Origin: Chloroflexota bacterium
GTDB lineage: Bacteria; Chloroflexota; Anaerolineae; UBA7937; B3-Chlor
NCBI GenBank assembly: GCA_030603665.1
Contig: JAUVXJ010000003.1
Span: 273,377-337,376 of the forward strand
DNA: 64,000 nt
Direction: 5' to 3'
Under the pieces are notes generated by a model. The model was not told the DNA's origin. It worked only from the letters and a program-made list of their open reading frames with translations, and did not search any database. Below are positions 42,964 to 52,180 of this stretch, one piece after another (positions within the stretch are counted from its first letter, which is position 1; each line of letters starts with the position of its first letter). Made by a program: the position numbers and the translations under genes.

Positions 42964-43977
42964 GTGAGCGCTGACGAGAAATGGGTAGTGGGGACTGCTA
43001 TAGCCATACTCGCTCTCTACTACACGGGTGTCATCCAGTTGTACGGCATTGCTGCTGGTCTCTACGGAAGAGACAAACTACCCGGCAAGGTCTGGCGCGC
43101 CTCGAGTGTGCTGTTCGGCATCGCGCTGGGCGTACCTGTAGTTGCTGGGGGCGGATTCGTTATATACTCCCGGGGATGGCTTACTGGCCTACTACTTGGA
43201 GTCGTGCTCACCGGCGTCGGAACGATCCTGTTCTGGCAGCGCAGAAGGATGGCGGCTATCGGGCGCCACTCCTGGCCGCACCTGGTCATGTTTGGCACCC
43301 TCATACTGGTTGCCACCGCCGTCGTTCGGACCCGGGATCCCCTGGTCATCATCCTTGCTGCGACCACGCCTCTATTTGCCTGGTACCTTCTACGGGACCG
43401 CCTGTCCCTGGCGACTGCCACCAGCGCGCTCGCGGCCATCCCAGGCAGGTTTGCCAAAGCATCGCAGCATCCTCCATGGACGTACGATTTCATTGAACAT
43501 CTGTCGGATGAGAGCACCACGCGTCGGGAAGACCGAGGCTCGGTCGTGAAGAAGGTGCGGAAGGCAGAGTCGGGCACGGTCCTCGCAGAGGCGATTTTCC
43601 AACATCCCCCAGATCCCCCAGCAAGCGATGACACCGTCATTCAGTTTTCGGTAGTCGGGGTAGCCGAGCATGTACGCAGGCTCAGGCTTGAGGGAAACTA
43701 CGGCATCTTAGCGAGGTTTGAGGACGACGACGGCCAGCTGAAGACCTCCGAGTTCCCAGTCAGGACTGGTAACAAGGTGAGGTTCGAAGTTCGGTTCAAC
43801 CAACACTCGATTCTCCAGGACGAGAGGGACGACTACGGGTGGACGGCTATCGAGTCCGCCGAACCGCTGATACCGGGCAAGGGCCGTCTGCGTGTGGAGC
43901 TTAGGACCAACTGTTTGGGAGACCCCAACTGGAACTGGGCCGCTTGGGGGGAATTGAAGCTGATCGAGTGGAAGTAG
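42964..43977 (+). CDS. Unknown membrane protein with soluble C-terminal domain
   Basis: A 337-residue protein. GTG at 42964 is the start; the ATG two bases earlier is followed at once by a stop. Five hydrophobic segments lie in residues ~8-145 (TAIAILALYYTGVIQLYGIA, VIYSRGWLTGLLLGVVLTGV, MFGTLILVATAVV), then a soluble region of ~170 residues with beta strands (VIQFSVVGVAEHVRRLRLEG, VRFEVRFNQHSIL, GRLRVELRTNCLG). The C-terminal part may be an immunoglobulin- or jelly-roll-like domain. No family assigned. It ends just before the GH3 gene on the same strand. Confidence 0.6.
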   Translation: MSADEKWVVGTAIAILALYYTGVIQLYGIAAGLYGRDKLPGKVWRASSVLFGIALGVPVVAGGGFVIYSRGWLTGLLLGVVLTGVGTILFWQRRRMAAIGRHSWPHLVMFGTLILVATAVVRTRDPLVIILAATTPLFAWYLLRDRLSLATATSALAAIPGRFAKASQHPPWTYDFIEHLSDESTTRREDRGSVVKKVRKAESGTVLAEAIFQHPPDPPASDDTVIQFSVVGVAEHVRRLRLEGNYGILARFEDDDGQLKTSEFPVRTGNKVRFEVRFNQHSILQDERDDYGWTAIESAEPLIPGKGRLRVELRTNCLGDPNWNWAAWGELKLIEWK

Positions 43978-44018
43978 ACCGTCATCCAGGTCGTCTTGCA
44001 CCACACAGATCCCGGCCC

Positions 44019-45782
44019 GTGCGGTTTCTTCTCACACTGACACTACTACCCGTTGTGGCCTGCTCGTCGCCCCCTCCCTCCGCCACTACACCTCCGCCTT
44101 CGCCCACCTCCATAACAAGGCCCTCACCCACGATCGCACCGTCACCAACCACATCCTCTCTGGAAGCAAGAGTGGATCAGCTTCTTGCCACGATGACCAC
44201 AAAGCAGAAGGTAGGCCAGCTCTTCGCCGTCTACTTCGATGGCTCCTACTTCTCACCTGCTCTGGAGCAGATGATCACAGAGTACTACATCGGAGGAATC
44301 ATCATCTTTCCGCGCAACCTCACTTCCCTGATGGACCTGGCCCGACTCATCTCCGACGCCCAGCAGGCTGCGATGACCAACGATCCCGCAATCCCTCTCC
44401 TGGTCGCGGCCGACCAGGAGGGTTGGCCCATCTGGCGTCTCCCACCGGGAGCCACCATCTTTCTCAGCAACATGGCAGTAGGCGCCACCAACTCCGTCGA
44501 GGACGCGCGGTTGATGGCCTCCATCATGGCCACGGAGATGAGGGCCATGGGCATCAACATGAACCTGGCCCCCGTGATGGACGTCAACAGCAACCCTGCC
44601 AACCCGGTCATCGGCATACGTTCTTTCGGTTCCTCTCCAGACCTGGTATCGCGGCTCGGCGCGGCGATGATAGACACCTACCAGTCAAATGGCATCATCG
44701 CCACCGCCAAGCACTTCCCGGGCCACGGTGATACGAGCATGGATTCCCATCTGGATCTGCCGCTCATCGAGCACGACCGGGCGCGCCTGGAAGCAGTCGA
44801 GTTGCTGCCCTTTCAGGCTGCCATCAGCGTTGGGGTGGACTGCATCATGACCGCCCACATTCACGTCGCGGCGTTGGACCCGGAGCCGGACCGACCGGCC
44901 ACCCTCTCGCCCGTCATCCTGGAGGGCCTTCTGAGAAAGCAGATGGGCTTCCAAGGGCTCATCGCCACCGACTCTCTGGGCATGCAGGGCATCACCAACC
45001 AGTATGACCTTCCCACCGCCACAGTCCTGGCCTTTCAAGCTGGGGCAGACCTGCTCCTCTTCGGCCCCGACCCTGGCCATCCTCCATCCGAGCAACGAGT
45101 GGCCTACGAGAAACTTCTGAACCTGGTGGAGCGTGGCACCATCTCCATGACCCGTCTCGACGACTCTGTGCGCCGCATACTCTTAACCAAGGCAAGACGC
45201 GGTCTCATGGATTGGCAACCTGAGCCCCTCGATCAGTCCCTGGGGCGTCTAGGTACTCCCGACCACAAGGCCGCTGCGCAAGAGGTAGCCCTGGACTCCA
45301 TCACGCTGGTGAGGGACGATGGCGGTTTGCTGCCTCTCAGTTCCCAGGAGTCAATACTGGTCATCTACCCCAGAGGAGGGGCAACTCTCGGCGAGGCGAT
45401 ACTGGAGCATGCCCCGCACGCAACCCTGTTCGAGGTCAGCGAGATTCCCACTTTGTATGAGGTGATACAGGCCACGGACCGGGCCAAGCACGCCGACGTA
45501 GTGGTAGTGGGCACGCGCAACGCGCTCCAACGTCCAGAACAGGCCCATCTCGTGGACACCCTGCAGCAAGAGCACCCTGTGATAGCCGTGGCTCTCGATG
45601 GACCGTATGACCTCTTGAGCTACCCCGAGGTCTCCGCCTATCTGGCCACCTACGGCCGCGCACCTGTCTCCATGGAAGCCCTGGCCCTCGTGCTCTTCGG
45701 CCTCGAGGCGCCGAGAGGCCGGTTGCCGGTGGAGTTGCCAGCGCTTTACCCGGCCGGCCATCCGTCTGAGCGAGGCGAGTAG
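44019..45782 (+). CDS. NagZ-like GH3 glycoside hydrolase lipoprotein
   Basis: A glycoside hydrolase family 3 protein, 587 residues from the GTG at 44019. That start gives VRFLLTLTLLPVVACS with a lipobox Cys; the upstream-most start (TTG 43944) overlaps the previous gene, so the start is uncertain. A Pro/Ser/Thr linker follows, then the GH3 barrel: FAVYFDGSY, VAADQEGWPIWRLPPG, and KHFPGHGDTSMDSHLDLPLI, whose K-H-F-P-G-H-G-x-T-x-x-D-S-H carries the catalytic His/Asp pair of beta-N-acetylglucosaminidases of NagZ type. ATDSLGMQGI supplies the nucleophile Asp. It likely removes GlcNAc from peptidoglycan fragments or glycans outside the cell. Confidence 0.88.
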   Translation: MRFLLTLTLLPVVACSSPPPSATTPPPSPTSITRPSPTIAPSPTTSSLEARVDQLLATMTTKQKVGQLFAVYFDGSYFSPALEQMITEYYIGGIIIFPRNLTSLMDLARLISDAQQAAMTNDPAIPLLVAADQEGWPIWRLPPGATIFLSNMAVGATNSVEDARLMASIMATEMRAMGINMNLAPVMDVNSNPANPVIGIRSFGSSPDLVSRLGAAMIDTYQSNGIIATAKHFPGHGDTSMDSHLDLPLIEHDRARLEAVELLPFQAAISVGVDCIMTAHIHVAALDPEPDRPATLSPVILEGLLRKQMGFQGLIATDSLGMQGITNQYDLPTATVLAFQAGADLLLFGPDPGHPPSEQRVAYEKLLNLVERGTISMTRLDDSVRRILLTKARRGLMDWQPEPLDQSLGRLGTPDHKAAAQEVALDSITLVRDDGGLLPLSSQESILVIYPRGGATLGEAILEHAPHATLFEVSEIPTLYEVIQATDRAKHADVVVVGTRNALQRPEQAHLVDTLQQEHPVIAVALDGPYDLLSYPEVSAYLATYGRAPVSMEALALVLFGLEAPRGRLPVELPALYPAGHPSERGE

Positions 45783-45889
45783 TCCCGCTCGCCGCGTGCA
45801 CCAACGTGCATGACATCGCAGGGGTTGCCGCCCTTTGACTTTGGCCTGTCCATGCGATAGAATGGCTTCCACATCGGGGGTATCCGCAA

Positions 45890-46849
45890 GTGCACCGAGT
45901 ATCCATGGCTCTCCAGCGCTGGAGCGAGATCGTCTGGGAGACCAGACAGAAGCTGGTCCGCATCTGGGTCCGGCTCGATGGCAAGAGCAACGGCTGGCTC
46001 GGAGTGGGCGAGCGTGCTTACAAAGGCTTCTCGGCCCACCAGGGCAACGCCAACGCCGCCGCCATCGCCTACTACACCCTCTTCTCTCTTTTCCCCTTGA
46101 CGCTGCTACTCATCTCGCTGGCCAGCTTCGTGTTGAACTCGCAGGAAGCCCAGGAGAGAGCTCTAGCGGTGGTGGCGGGCTACTTCCCAGCAGCTGTGGA
46201 TCTCGTGCGCACCAACATCGACCGGGTCCTGCAGCTCAGAAGCACAGCCAGCCTGGTCGGCATACTCGGACTGGTCTGGGCGGCCTCAGGCATGTTCGGC
46301 AGTATCAGCCGAGCCATCAACCTGGCGTGGGATGTGGAGACGCCTCGACCCGCCTGGGCGGAACGGGCCCTGGCGGCGGGCCTGGTTCTGCTGAGCGCTA
46401 TGCTGTTCTTTCTCTCCCTCTATTCAGGGCCTGCCATTCGGCTCGTGTCCCGCGTGTCCAACCTCCTGTTGAGCGGCTCACCCGTCTCGCCCAGCTTGGT
46501 CACTCGGCTTGCCAGGAACATCCTGCCTTATCTGCTCACCGCCCTCTCATTCTCGTTCTTCTATACGATCCTGCCCAGCACCCACGTCGCCTGGTTCGAG
46601 GTTCTGCCTGCAGCACTGCTGACCGCCATGGCGTGGCAGGTGGCGCAGATGGTCTTCACCCTCTATCTGGGCACCTTTGCCACCTACAACCTGGTGTACG
46701 GCTCAGTGGCGGCGGTTATCGCCCTGCTGCTCTGGTCCTACATGAGCGGTATGATCATCCTCTTGGGTGCAGAGTTGGCCGTACAGTACGCCAGGAGACG
46801 GCGCGGAGAAACACCACCTGGGTCCGAGGAGGAGAGTGAAAAGGCGTGA
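45890..46849 (+). CDS. YihY/BrkB-family membrane protein
   Basis: A 319-residue protein of the YihY/virulence factor BrkB family (once mislabelled RNase BN). Six transmembrane segments follow a basic N-terminus. Conserved blocks: NANAAAIAYYTLFSLFPLTL, WAASGMFGSISRAINLAWD, and YGSVAAVIALLLWSYMSGMI then LGAELA. Function is unknown; efflux or lipid-related roles have been proposed. GTG at 45890 is the frame's start; the ATG at 45905 (MALQRW) is a realistic alternative. Confidence 0.9.
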   Translation: MHRVSMALQRWSEIVWETRQKLVRIWVRLDGKSNGWLGVGERAYKGFSAHQGNANAAAIAYYTLFSLFPLTLLLISLASFVLNSQEAQERALAVVAGYFPAAVDLVRTNIDRVLQLRSTASLVGILGLVWAASGMFGSISRAINLAWDVETPRPAWAERALAAGLVLLSAMLFFLSLYSGPAIRLVSRVSNLLLSGSPVSPSLVTRLARNILPYLLTALSFSFFYTILPSTHVAWFEVLPAALLTAMAWQVAQMVFTLYLGTFATYNLVYGSVAAVIALLLWSYMSGMIILLGAELAVQYARRRRGETPPGSEEESEKA

Positions 46850-46876
46850 GGCTGTCTCACGGGGAACAGGGAGACT

Positions 46877-46996
46877 CTAGGGCAAGAGGTATATCTTGTT
46901 CATGGCGATGAGGAACAGGCAGCCCAGGACAGCAACGTCCATGAAGAACAGCAACGCCAGTACCATCCATTGTTGGATGCCAATGCTCTCGTCCAC
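46877..46996 (-). CDS. 39-residue single-span membrane protein
   Basis: GTG 46996 to stop 46877-46879 encodes MDESIGIQQWMVLALLFF, then MDVAVLGCLFLIAMNKIYLLP: one hydrophobic helix with a short acidic head and a Lys-Ile-Tyr tail. Support comes from a GGAGGAGG site right before the start and from a very good promoter 100 bp upstream (47094-47122). It is convergent to YihY. No family recognised; small hydrophobic proteins like this often bind a larger membrane complex. Confidence 0.6.
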   Translation of the reverse strand: MDESIGIQQWMVLALLFFMDVAVLGCLFLIAMNKIYLLP

Positions 46997-47093
46997 CGTC
47001 CTCCTCCTCTTCTCAACCCGAGCCCCCACAAGGGCCGCGACATCAAGCCAGGGACGATTCTAACCACGCTCCCCCATACGTCGCGACTACCCC

Positions 47094-47122
47094 ATTATAC
47101 CACACAAGCCGCCGATAGGCAA
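47094..47122 (-). promoter_or_regulatory. Sigma70-type promoter of the 39-residue membrane protein
   Basis: Minus strand: TTGCCT (47122-47117), 17-bp spacer, TATAAT (47099-47094), expected start near 47087. The 13-mer TGTGGTATAATGG around this -10 recurs on the plus strand at 47279-47291 upstream of polX. The gap 46997-47352 otherwise holds only these two promoter regions. Confidence 0.75.
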
Positions 47123-47278
47123 TCTGCCTGGCACCAAACCTGGACAGGATTGCCACAATCGTAAGGCACCCTCGCCTGACAATCGCCTTAGACAGCACCG
47201 CACTAGCCTGAGGGTGGGTGCACGACCCCAACCAGACGAGGCCCAACACCTTTGGGGGGCGACGAAGTCCTCAGCTCC

Positions 47279-47291
47279 TGTGGTATAATGG
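47279..47291 (+). promoter_or_regulatory. Probable polX promoter (-10 element)
   Basis: TATAAT at 47284-47289 within TGTGGTATAATGG, identical to the -10 region of the divergent promoter at 47094-47099. No good -35 is present at the expected distance, so it may act as an extended -10 promoter. polX starts 62 bp downstream. Confidence 0.55.
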
Positions 47292-47352
47292 ACTGCGGCA
47301 GCAGCCTCCAGTTCCCGATCACCGCCTCAGGCCACTGTGCGGGAGATAGCCG

Positions 47353-49092
47353 ATGATGGAACAGCGCCCCACGAGTAACGCCGAGATAGCGCAATTCTTC
47401 TCCAACATCGCTGAGCTCTTGGACATCAAGGGTGAAGAATGGTACCGCGTGCGCGCCTATCGTAGAGCAGCGGAGTCCATCGCCCACTATCCAGAGGAGA
47501 TGATCATTCTGCGGGAGAGAGGGCGCCTGGAGGAGATACCAGGTGTGGGCAAGGCCATCGCCGGCAAGATCGATGAGTTGCTGCGCACCGGGCGCATGGA
47601 GTTCTACCAGCGCCTCCAGAGCGAGATTCCTGACGGAGTCCTCTCTCTGCTGGGCCTCCCCGGCGTCGGGCCCAGGACAGTGAGTCTACTCTACAATGAG
47701 CTAGGCTTAGTCAGCATCCCCGACGTGGAGCTGGCGGCACACCAGCACAAGCTGCGAGACCTGAAGGGCCTGGGCGCCAAATCTGAAGAGCGCATCCTAC
47801 AGGGGATCCAGATGCTGCACCGCATCTCTGGCCGCCACCTTCTGGCGACCGCCCTGCCGGTAGCTGAGGAGATAGTAGCCGCCCTCAAAGACTGTCAGGC
47901 AGCTCAGGGCGTGACGCCGGCGGGCAGCTTGCGTCGCTGCGCACCCACCGTGGGTGACATCGATATCCTGGCCTCATCGGCGCGGCCCCAAGAGGTGGTG
48001 GACCACTTCGTCTCTCTTCCCCAGGTCTCGGAAGTGAGCTCCCACGGTGACACCAAAGCCACAGTGTACCTCGACAGCGGCCTCCAGGTAGACCTGCTGG
48101 TGCTTGAGGAGGCTCACTATGGTTCTCTGCTCCAGCATTTCACCGGCTCCAAGGACCACAACGCCGCCCTCCGTGGTCTGGCCCGCCAACAAGGTCTCAG
48201 CCTCAGCGAGTATGGTTTCCAGCACGAAGATGGATCCGTTACCTCTTGCGCTACCGAAGAGGAGGTATACGGCACACTCAATCTGGCCTGGATTCCCCCT
48301 GAGCTTAGAGAGGCCAGGGGAGAACTGGAAGCGGCACGGGAGGGCAGCCTTCCACAGCTCATCACCGCGGAGGACATCAAAGGCGACTTTCATACGCACT
48401 CCGTCTACAGCGATGGCGCCGACACCATCGAGGAGATGGCCTTGGCAGGGATGGCACGCGGCTACTCGTACATCGTGATCACCGATCACAGCCAGGGGTT
48501 GGGCGTTGCCGGGGGCTTGAGCGCCGACGATTTCGCACGACAGTGGGCCGAGATCAGCGCGCTCAATGGGCGGCTGGCTCCCTTCCGGATCCTCTCCGGG
48601 GTAGAACTGGAGATCAGGACCGATGGCGCCCTGGATCTACCCGACGACGTACTGGTGCAATTCGACGTAGTGGTAGCTTCTGTACACCTTGGGCTAAGCC
48701 AAGACGAGGACAAAATGACCGGGCGTTTCATCGTTGCCATGCGCAACCCCCACGTGGACATCATCGCTCACCCCACTGGGCGGCTGCTGGGCCAGCGTGA
48801 GGGAGTGGCCGTGGACTTCCAGGCCGTCGTAGAGGAAGCAGCCGGGACAGGAACGATGCTGGAGGTGAACGCCCAGCCCAACCGGCTGGACCTCGATGGG
48901 GACCTGGCCCGGAAGGCCATCGGAGCGGGGGTCATGCTGGCTCTGGGCAGCGATGCCCACCACGCTGAGGGTCTCGGCGTGATGAGATTCGGGATAGCCA
49001 CCGCTCGCGGTGGGTGGGCTGAGCCAGCCAACGTGGCCAACACCCTTTCCTGTGAAGAACTGATGGCCACACTGAAAAGCGGGAAGGCCTAG
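47353..49092 (+). CDS. polX: Bacterial DNA polymerase X with PHP exonuclease domain
   Basis: A 579-residue family X polymerase. Residues ~1-130 carry the 8-kDa-like and helix-hairpin-helix regions (IPGVGKAIAGKIDELLRTG, LLGLPGVGPRTVSLLYNELG). The palm has AGSLRRCAPTVGDIDILASS with the metal-binding D-x-D. Residues ~340-570 form the PHP domain (GDFHTHSVYSDGADTIEEM, ITDHSQGLG, SVHLGLSQ, MLEVNAQPNRLDL, ALGSDAHHAEGL), with its metal-binding His and Asp residues, giving 3'-5' exonuclease activity. Role: gap filling in base excision or end-joining repair. ATG at 47353 or the next codon. The stop TAG sits in the loop of a hairpin (49079-49103). Confidence 0.95.
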   Translation: MMEQRPTSNAEIAQFFSNIAELLDIKGEEWYRVRAYRRAAESIAHYPEEMIILRERGRLEEIPGVGKAIAGKIDELLRTGRMEFYQRLQSEIPDGVLSLLGLPGVGPRTVSLLYNELGLVSIPDVELAAHQHKLRDLKGLGAKSEERILQGIQMLHRISGRHLLATALPVAEEIVAALKDCQAAQGVTPAGSLRRCAPTVGDIDILASSARPQEVVDHFVSLPQVSEVSSHGDTKATVYLDSGLQVDLLVLEEAHYGSLLQHFTGSKDHNAALRGLARQQGLSLSEYGFQHEDGSVTSCATEEEVYGTLNLAWIPPELREARGELEAAREGSLPQLITAEDIKGDFHTHSVYSDGADTIEEMALAGMARGYSYIVITDHSQGLGVAGGLSADDFARQWAEISALNGRLAPFRILSGVELEIRTDGALDLPDDVLVQFDVVVASVHLGLSQDEDKMTGRFIVAMRNPHVDIIAHPTGRLLGQREGVAVDFQAVVEEAAGTGTMLEVNAQPNRLDLDGDLARKAIGAGVMLALGSDAHHAEGLGVMRFGIATARGGWAEPANVANTLSCEELMATLKSGKA

Positions 49093-49103
49093 GGCCTTCC
49101 CGC
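49075..49103 (-). terminator. Terminator hairpin whose loop contains the polX stop codon
   Basis: GCGGGAAGGCC (49079-49089) pairs perfectly with GGCCTTCCCGC (49093-49103); the loop is TAG, the polX stop. Read on the minus strand the stem is followed by TTTT (49078-49075), making a good intrinsic terminator for the convergent gene 49132-49698. On the plus strand no T-run follows. Confidence 0.75.
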
Positions 49104-49131
49104 GCCGATGCATGTCAGCCCTTTCGCCGGT

Positions 49132-49698
49132 CTACTGGCGACGTGCCCGCAAACGCAGAGCGGCATACGTAGCCATACCTGTCACGCCAGTGCCCAGCAT
49201 CAGTATCGTTCCCGCCTCGGACACGAACTCCTCGGCGGCGCAATCCTCTGCGAAGAGGAACTCCCCTTCAACTGAGCCCGAGTCCCCACTGACCTCGAGC
49301 CTCCACTGCCCATAGTCCTGGGGCTGCCAATCCGGATGAATCCACCAGTACCCGTCCACAAACCGGGCTGTCGCCCCTTCTCCGGCAAGCCAGGGGTTCT
49401 CGCAGAGGAAGATCAACTGCACCTCCAGCCGGCCGGTGTCATCGGCACTCAGGAATCCAGTGCCAAACGGACCGGCTGGGCCCGGCCCCGTCAGGACGAG
49501 GACCAGCCTCTCATCGGGCTCCCATCCTTCCCCAACAACCACCGCCGCAAACCCGGGGCACGGCCCCAGTCCCGCCAGGGGGCAGCACTCTATGCACTGA
49601 GGTTCGATGCGCAGGGTGAGCTGTGCGAAGGCAGTGGCAGCTGCCAGGGCGAGCAACAGTATCGCCAGACAGACACTCCTCACCTGAGCTTGCTTCAC
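49132..49698 (-). CDS. Exported protein with PEP-CTERM-like C-terminal sorting tail
   Basis: A 188-residue exported protein. Signal peptide to about residue 25 (LLALAAATAFAQ). The mature domain is beta-rich with a Cys cluster (IEPQCIECCPLAGLGPCPGF) and a strand pattern like LEVQLIFLCENPWLAG. The C-terminus EFVSEAGTILMLGTGVTGMA, then TYAALRLRARRQ, matches the short motif + hydrophobic helix + Arg-rich end of PEP-CTERM-type sorting signals, with S-E-A-G-T in place of P-E-P. It should be processed by an exosortase-like enzyme, none of which is encoded here. Minus strand, convergent to polX. Confidence 0.8.
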   Translation of the reverse strand: MKQAQVRSVCLAILLLALAAATAFAQLTLRIEPQCIECCPLAGLGPCPGFAAVVVGEGWEPDERLVLVLTGPGPAGPFGTGFLSADDTGRLEVQLIFLCENPWLAGEGATARFVDGYWWIHPDWQPQDYGQWRLEVSGDSGSVEGEFLFAEDCAAEEFVSEAGTILMLGTGVTGMATYAALRLRARRQ

Positions 49699-49836
49699 CT
49701 CTTCACCTCATCGCCGCTGCTTTGCTGCCCCCTCGCTTGATCCCTCAATCGAGGGTTTGGCCCCTTTGGACCATTGATCTTACGCTATCATCAGCGGAGT
49801 CAAGATGTCAAGCCAGTTCCGCTCCCCCCGTTGATC

Positions 49837-51228
49837 CTAGTGCTCGTGGACGTGATCGGGCGGAGCCATACTGCCGAAGGCGTTGATCACCACCTCGCTG
49901 AGCGCAGGATGTATGACCTGCGAATCGGCCAGTGGGACGTAGTCCTTTTCCCCCGCATTCATCAGATACACGATCTGCTGAACCAGAATTGCCGCGTGAG
50001 GCCCTACGATGTGACATCCCAGTATCCTGCCGGTCCCCTGCTCTACGACGACTTTCACCATACCATCTTCTTCACCCATGGCGTACCCCTTGGTGACGTC
50101 CATGTAGCGCGCTCTGCCCACCAGGAGCTCATAGCCTGCGTCGTTGGCCTGCTGCTCGGTCAAGCCCACCGCCCCTATCTGTGGATGGCCATACACGGCA
50201 TGAGGCACGGCGTGATAGTCAACCTCATGCTTGTGTTCGGTGAAGGCGTTGAGCCATACGATCTCCGCCTCGTAGTTGGCGGTGTGCCTGAACATGAACC
50301 TGCCTGTGGCGTCGCCCAGCGCCCAGATGCCGGGTTTGGTGGTCTCCAGGTGTGGGTCCACGTCTATCCACCCACGCTCGTCGGTCTCCACGCCTGTGTT
50401 CTCTGGCTTGAGAAGATCAGCGTTGGAGCGCACCCCGGCGGCCAGCATGAGTTCGTGGGCAGTGAACTCGCGCTCCGCGTCGCTCTCGCCGTCCACCGCT
50501 GTCACGACCTTCAGATCTTTCCTCTGCTCCACCTTCGCCACTCTATGATTGACCTGAATGTCGACATACCTGGAAAAGCGCCTCTTGACGATCTCAGATA
50601 TCTCGGGATCCTCTCCCAGCAGCAGGCGCGGCATCATCTCCAAGATGGTCACTTTGCTGCCCAGCGCTGAGAAGAAGTGCCCATACTCACAGGCGATGTA
50701 GCCACCGCCGATGATGATCACGCTCTCCGGCAGCGCCTCCAGGCCGAGGGCGGACACGTGATCGATGTATCCGGTCTCTTCAAGTCCCTCGATGGGTGGC
50801 ACCAGAGCCCTCGCACCGGATGCGATCACGATCGTGGGGGCAGTGATCGTCTGCTTGCCCACCTTCAACTGGTATTCGTCGACGAACTCAGCGGTGTCAC
50901 GGTATAAGGTCAACCCGTCGACCATGGATACGCCTTGTTCCATCTGCTCCCTGTCCACCGTCACAAAGGATCGCATGCGCTGCATAATGAGAGGGAAGTC
51001 TATCCCGGTGACACTGCCCTCCACTCCGATCTTCTTGGCGTCCTCCATCTCCCTTATCACATCAGCAGGATAGAGAAGGATCTTGGAAGGTATACAGCCG
51101 GTGTTCAGGCACGTTCCCCCCATCAGGCCGTGCTCGGCCACGGCGACACTCTTACCGGCCTGCACAGCGTTGGAAGCCACGTTCATACCGGCGCCCGAGC
51201 CTATGACAATCAAGTCGTACTCTTCCAT
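49837..51228 (-). CDS. Dihydrolipoyl-dehydrogenase-like flavoprotein disulfide reductase
   Basis: A 463-residue class I pyridine nucleotide-disulfide oxidoreductase. FAD-binding start YDLIVIGSGAGMNVASNA; redox-active Cys pair in GGTCLNTGCIPSKILLY; NAD(P)-binding IIIGGGYIACEYGHFFSALG; second FAD motif GIWALGDATG; and the C-terminal His-Glu pair in VIHPALSEVVINAFG. These give NAD(P)H-dependent disulfide exchange. Whether it acts on lipoamide, mycothiol, mercury or another disulfide cannot be told; G-A-G at the first FAD loop and the gap before H-P-A-L-S-E resemble the broader Lpd/mycothione-reductase group. No 2-oxoacid dehydrogenase genes lie nearby. Confidence 0.9.
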   Translation of the reverse strand: MEEYDLIVIGSGAGMNVASNAVQAGKSVAVAEHGLMGGTCLNTGCIPSKILLYPADVIREMEDAKKIGVEGSVTGIDFPLIMQRMRSFVTVDREQMEQGVSMVDGLTLYRDTAEFVDEYQLKVGKQTITAPTIVIASGARALVPPIEGLEETGYIDHVSALGLEALPESVIIIGGGYIACEYGHFFSALGSKVTILEMMPRLLLGEDPEISEIVKRRFSRYVDIQVNHRVAKVEQRKDLKVVTAVDGESDAEREFTAHELMLAAGVRSNADLLKPENTGVETDERGWIDVDPHLETTKPGIWALGDATGRFMFRHTANYEAEIVWLNAFTEHKHEVDYHAVPHAVYGHPQIGAVGLTEQQANDAGYELLVGRARYMDVTKGYAMGEEDGMVKVVVEQGTGRILGCHIVGPHAAILVQQIVYLMNAGEKDYVPLADSQVIHPALSEVVINAFGSMAPPDHVHEH

Positions 51229-51304
51229 GGCTTTAGCCCTCCATGTGGCGTTTGTCAGCGGCAGTCGTGAACCACGAGTGTAACGGGAGCACCCGCAGCC
51301 GCGG

Positions 51305-51637
51305 TTATGGCTCCTCTACCACCACCGCCGTGCCGCTGGCGCTCACCATCAGCATGTTTCCAGCAGAGCCCATACCAATGGTCTCATAGTCCAAGTCAAC
51401 GCCCACGACGGCGTTGGCGCCAAGCGCTGTCGCCTGTTCCACCATCTCCTGGATGGCGATTTGCTTGGCCCTGCGTAGTTCCTCCTCGTAGGCCCCGGAT
51501 CTACCTCCCACTATGTCCCGGATGCCTGCGAAGAGGTCTTTGAAGAGGTTCGCACCCAAGATGGCCTCTCCTGACACCAGGCCGAGATACTCGGCCATTC
51601 TCTTACCTTCAATGGTCGGCGTTGTTGACACGATCAC
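51305..51637 (-). CDS. YbjQ/UPF0145-family protein
   Basis: A 110-residue protein with the YbjQ signature: [20 protein letters not shown] at the start, then [20 protein letters not shown]. The family forms pentamers and is annotated as heavy-metal-binding, but the real role is unknown. It lies 30 bp from the SRPBCC gene on the same strand and 76 bp from the start of the disulfide reductase gene. Confidence 0.9.
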   Translation of the reverse strand: MIVSTTPTIEGKRMAEYLGLVSGEAILGANLFKDLFAGIRDIVGGRSGAYEEELRRAKQIAIQEMVEQATALGANAVVGVDLDYETIGMGSAGNMLMVSASGTAVVVEEP

Positions 51638-51667
51638 TGGCCACCTCCGTTCTCCCTGCAGACATGC

Positions 51668-52126
51668 TCAAGCGGCACTCGCCTGACGCTCGAGCTCCTC
51701 GAAAGCCACCCGCCAGGCTTTGACAAACCATTGCCTGGCTTCCTCCCACTCAGGCGAGCTCCTCCAGCCGGTATGGACGAGGTGCACCTCTGTACGCGGC
51801 ACGGAGCCATCCGAGCTGGGAACAAGAAAGACCACTACATGGGTCAATGGATCGGCATCGTTCATGAAGTGAAGGTACTGCGTGGGACCCCTCCACTCGA
51901 AGGAGAGAAATCTATCCCCCTCAATGGCTGTCAACTTGCAGCCCAGGGTGCTATTCTCCTCTCTGTTCTCCAGATCCCAGAACAGCTCGTACTTGCCCCC
52001 TTCGTGCGGCTCGATGTCGGCCAACGGGGCCAACCACGACTGAACGTCTTCGCTTACCGTGAACAGCTCGAACGCTCGATGCACGTCGCAACGGAGATGA
52101 GCGCTCTGGTGGATGATCCTGTCCAC
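51668..52126 (-). CDS. SRPBCC/AHSA1-type START-like domain protein
   Basis: A 152-residue protein from the GTG at 52126, chosen because GGGAGG lies seven bases upstream and the longer frame (to 52234) runs over the truncated metallo-beta-lactamase gene. The fold is recognisable: VDRIIHQSAHLRCDVHRAFE, LFTVSEDVQSWLAPLADIEP, GGKYELFWD, LSFEWRGPTQYLHF and VHTGWRSSPEWEEARQWF match Activator-of-Hsp90/START-like proteins that bind hydrophobic ligands. Role unknown. The upstream gene end seems to have been lost by a deletion. Confidence 0.87.
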   Translation of the reverse strand: MDRIIHQSAHLRCDVHRAFELFTVSEDVQSWLAPLADIEPHEGGKYELFWDLENREENSTLGCKLTAIEGDRFLSFEWRGPTQYLHFMNDADPLTHVVVFLVPSSDGSVPRTEVHLVHTGWRSSPEWEEARQWFVKAWRVAFEELERQASAA

Positions 52127-52180
52127 ATCTTCCTCCCTTCGAATGGCCTCGGGGCCCGTCGTGGCCAGAAGCCCAGTCTT

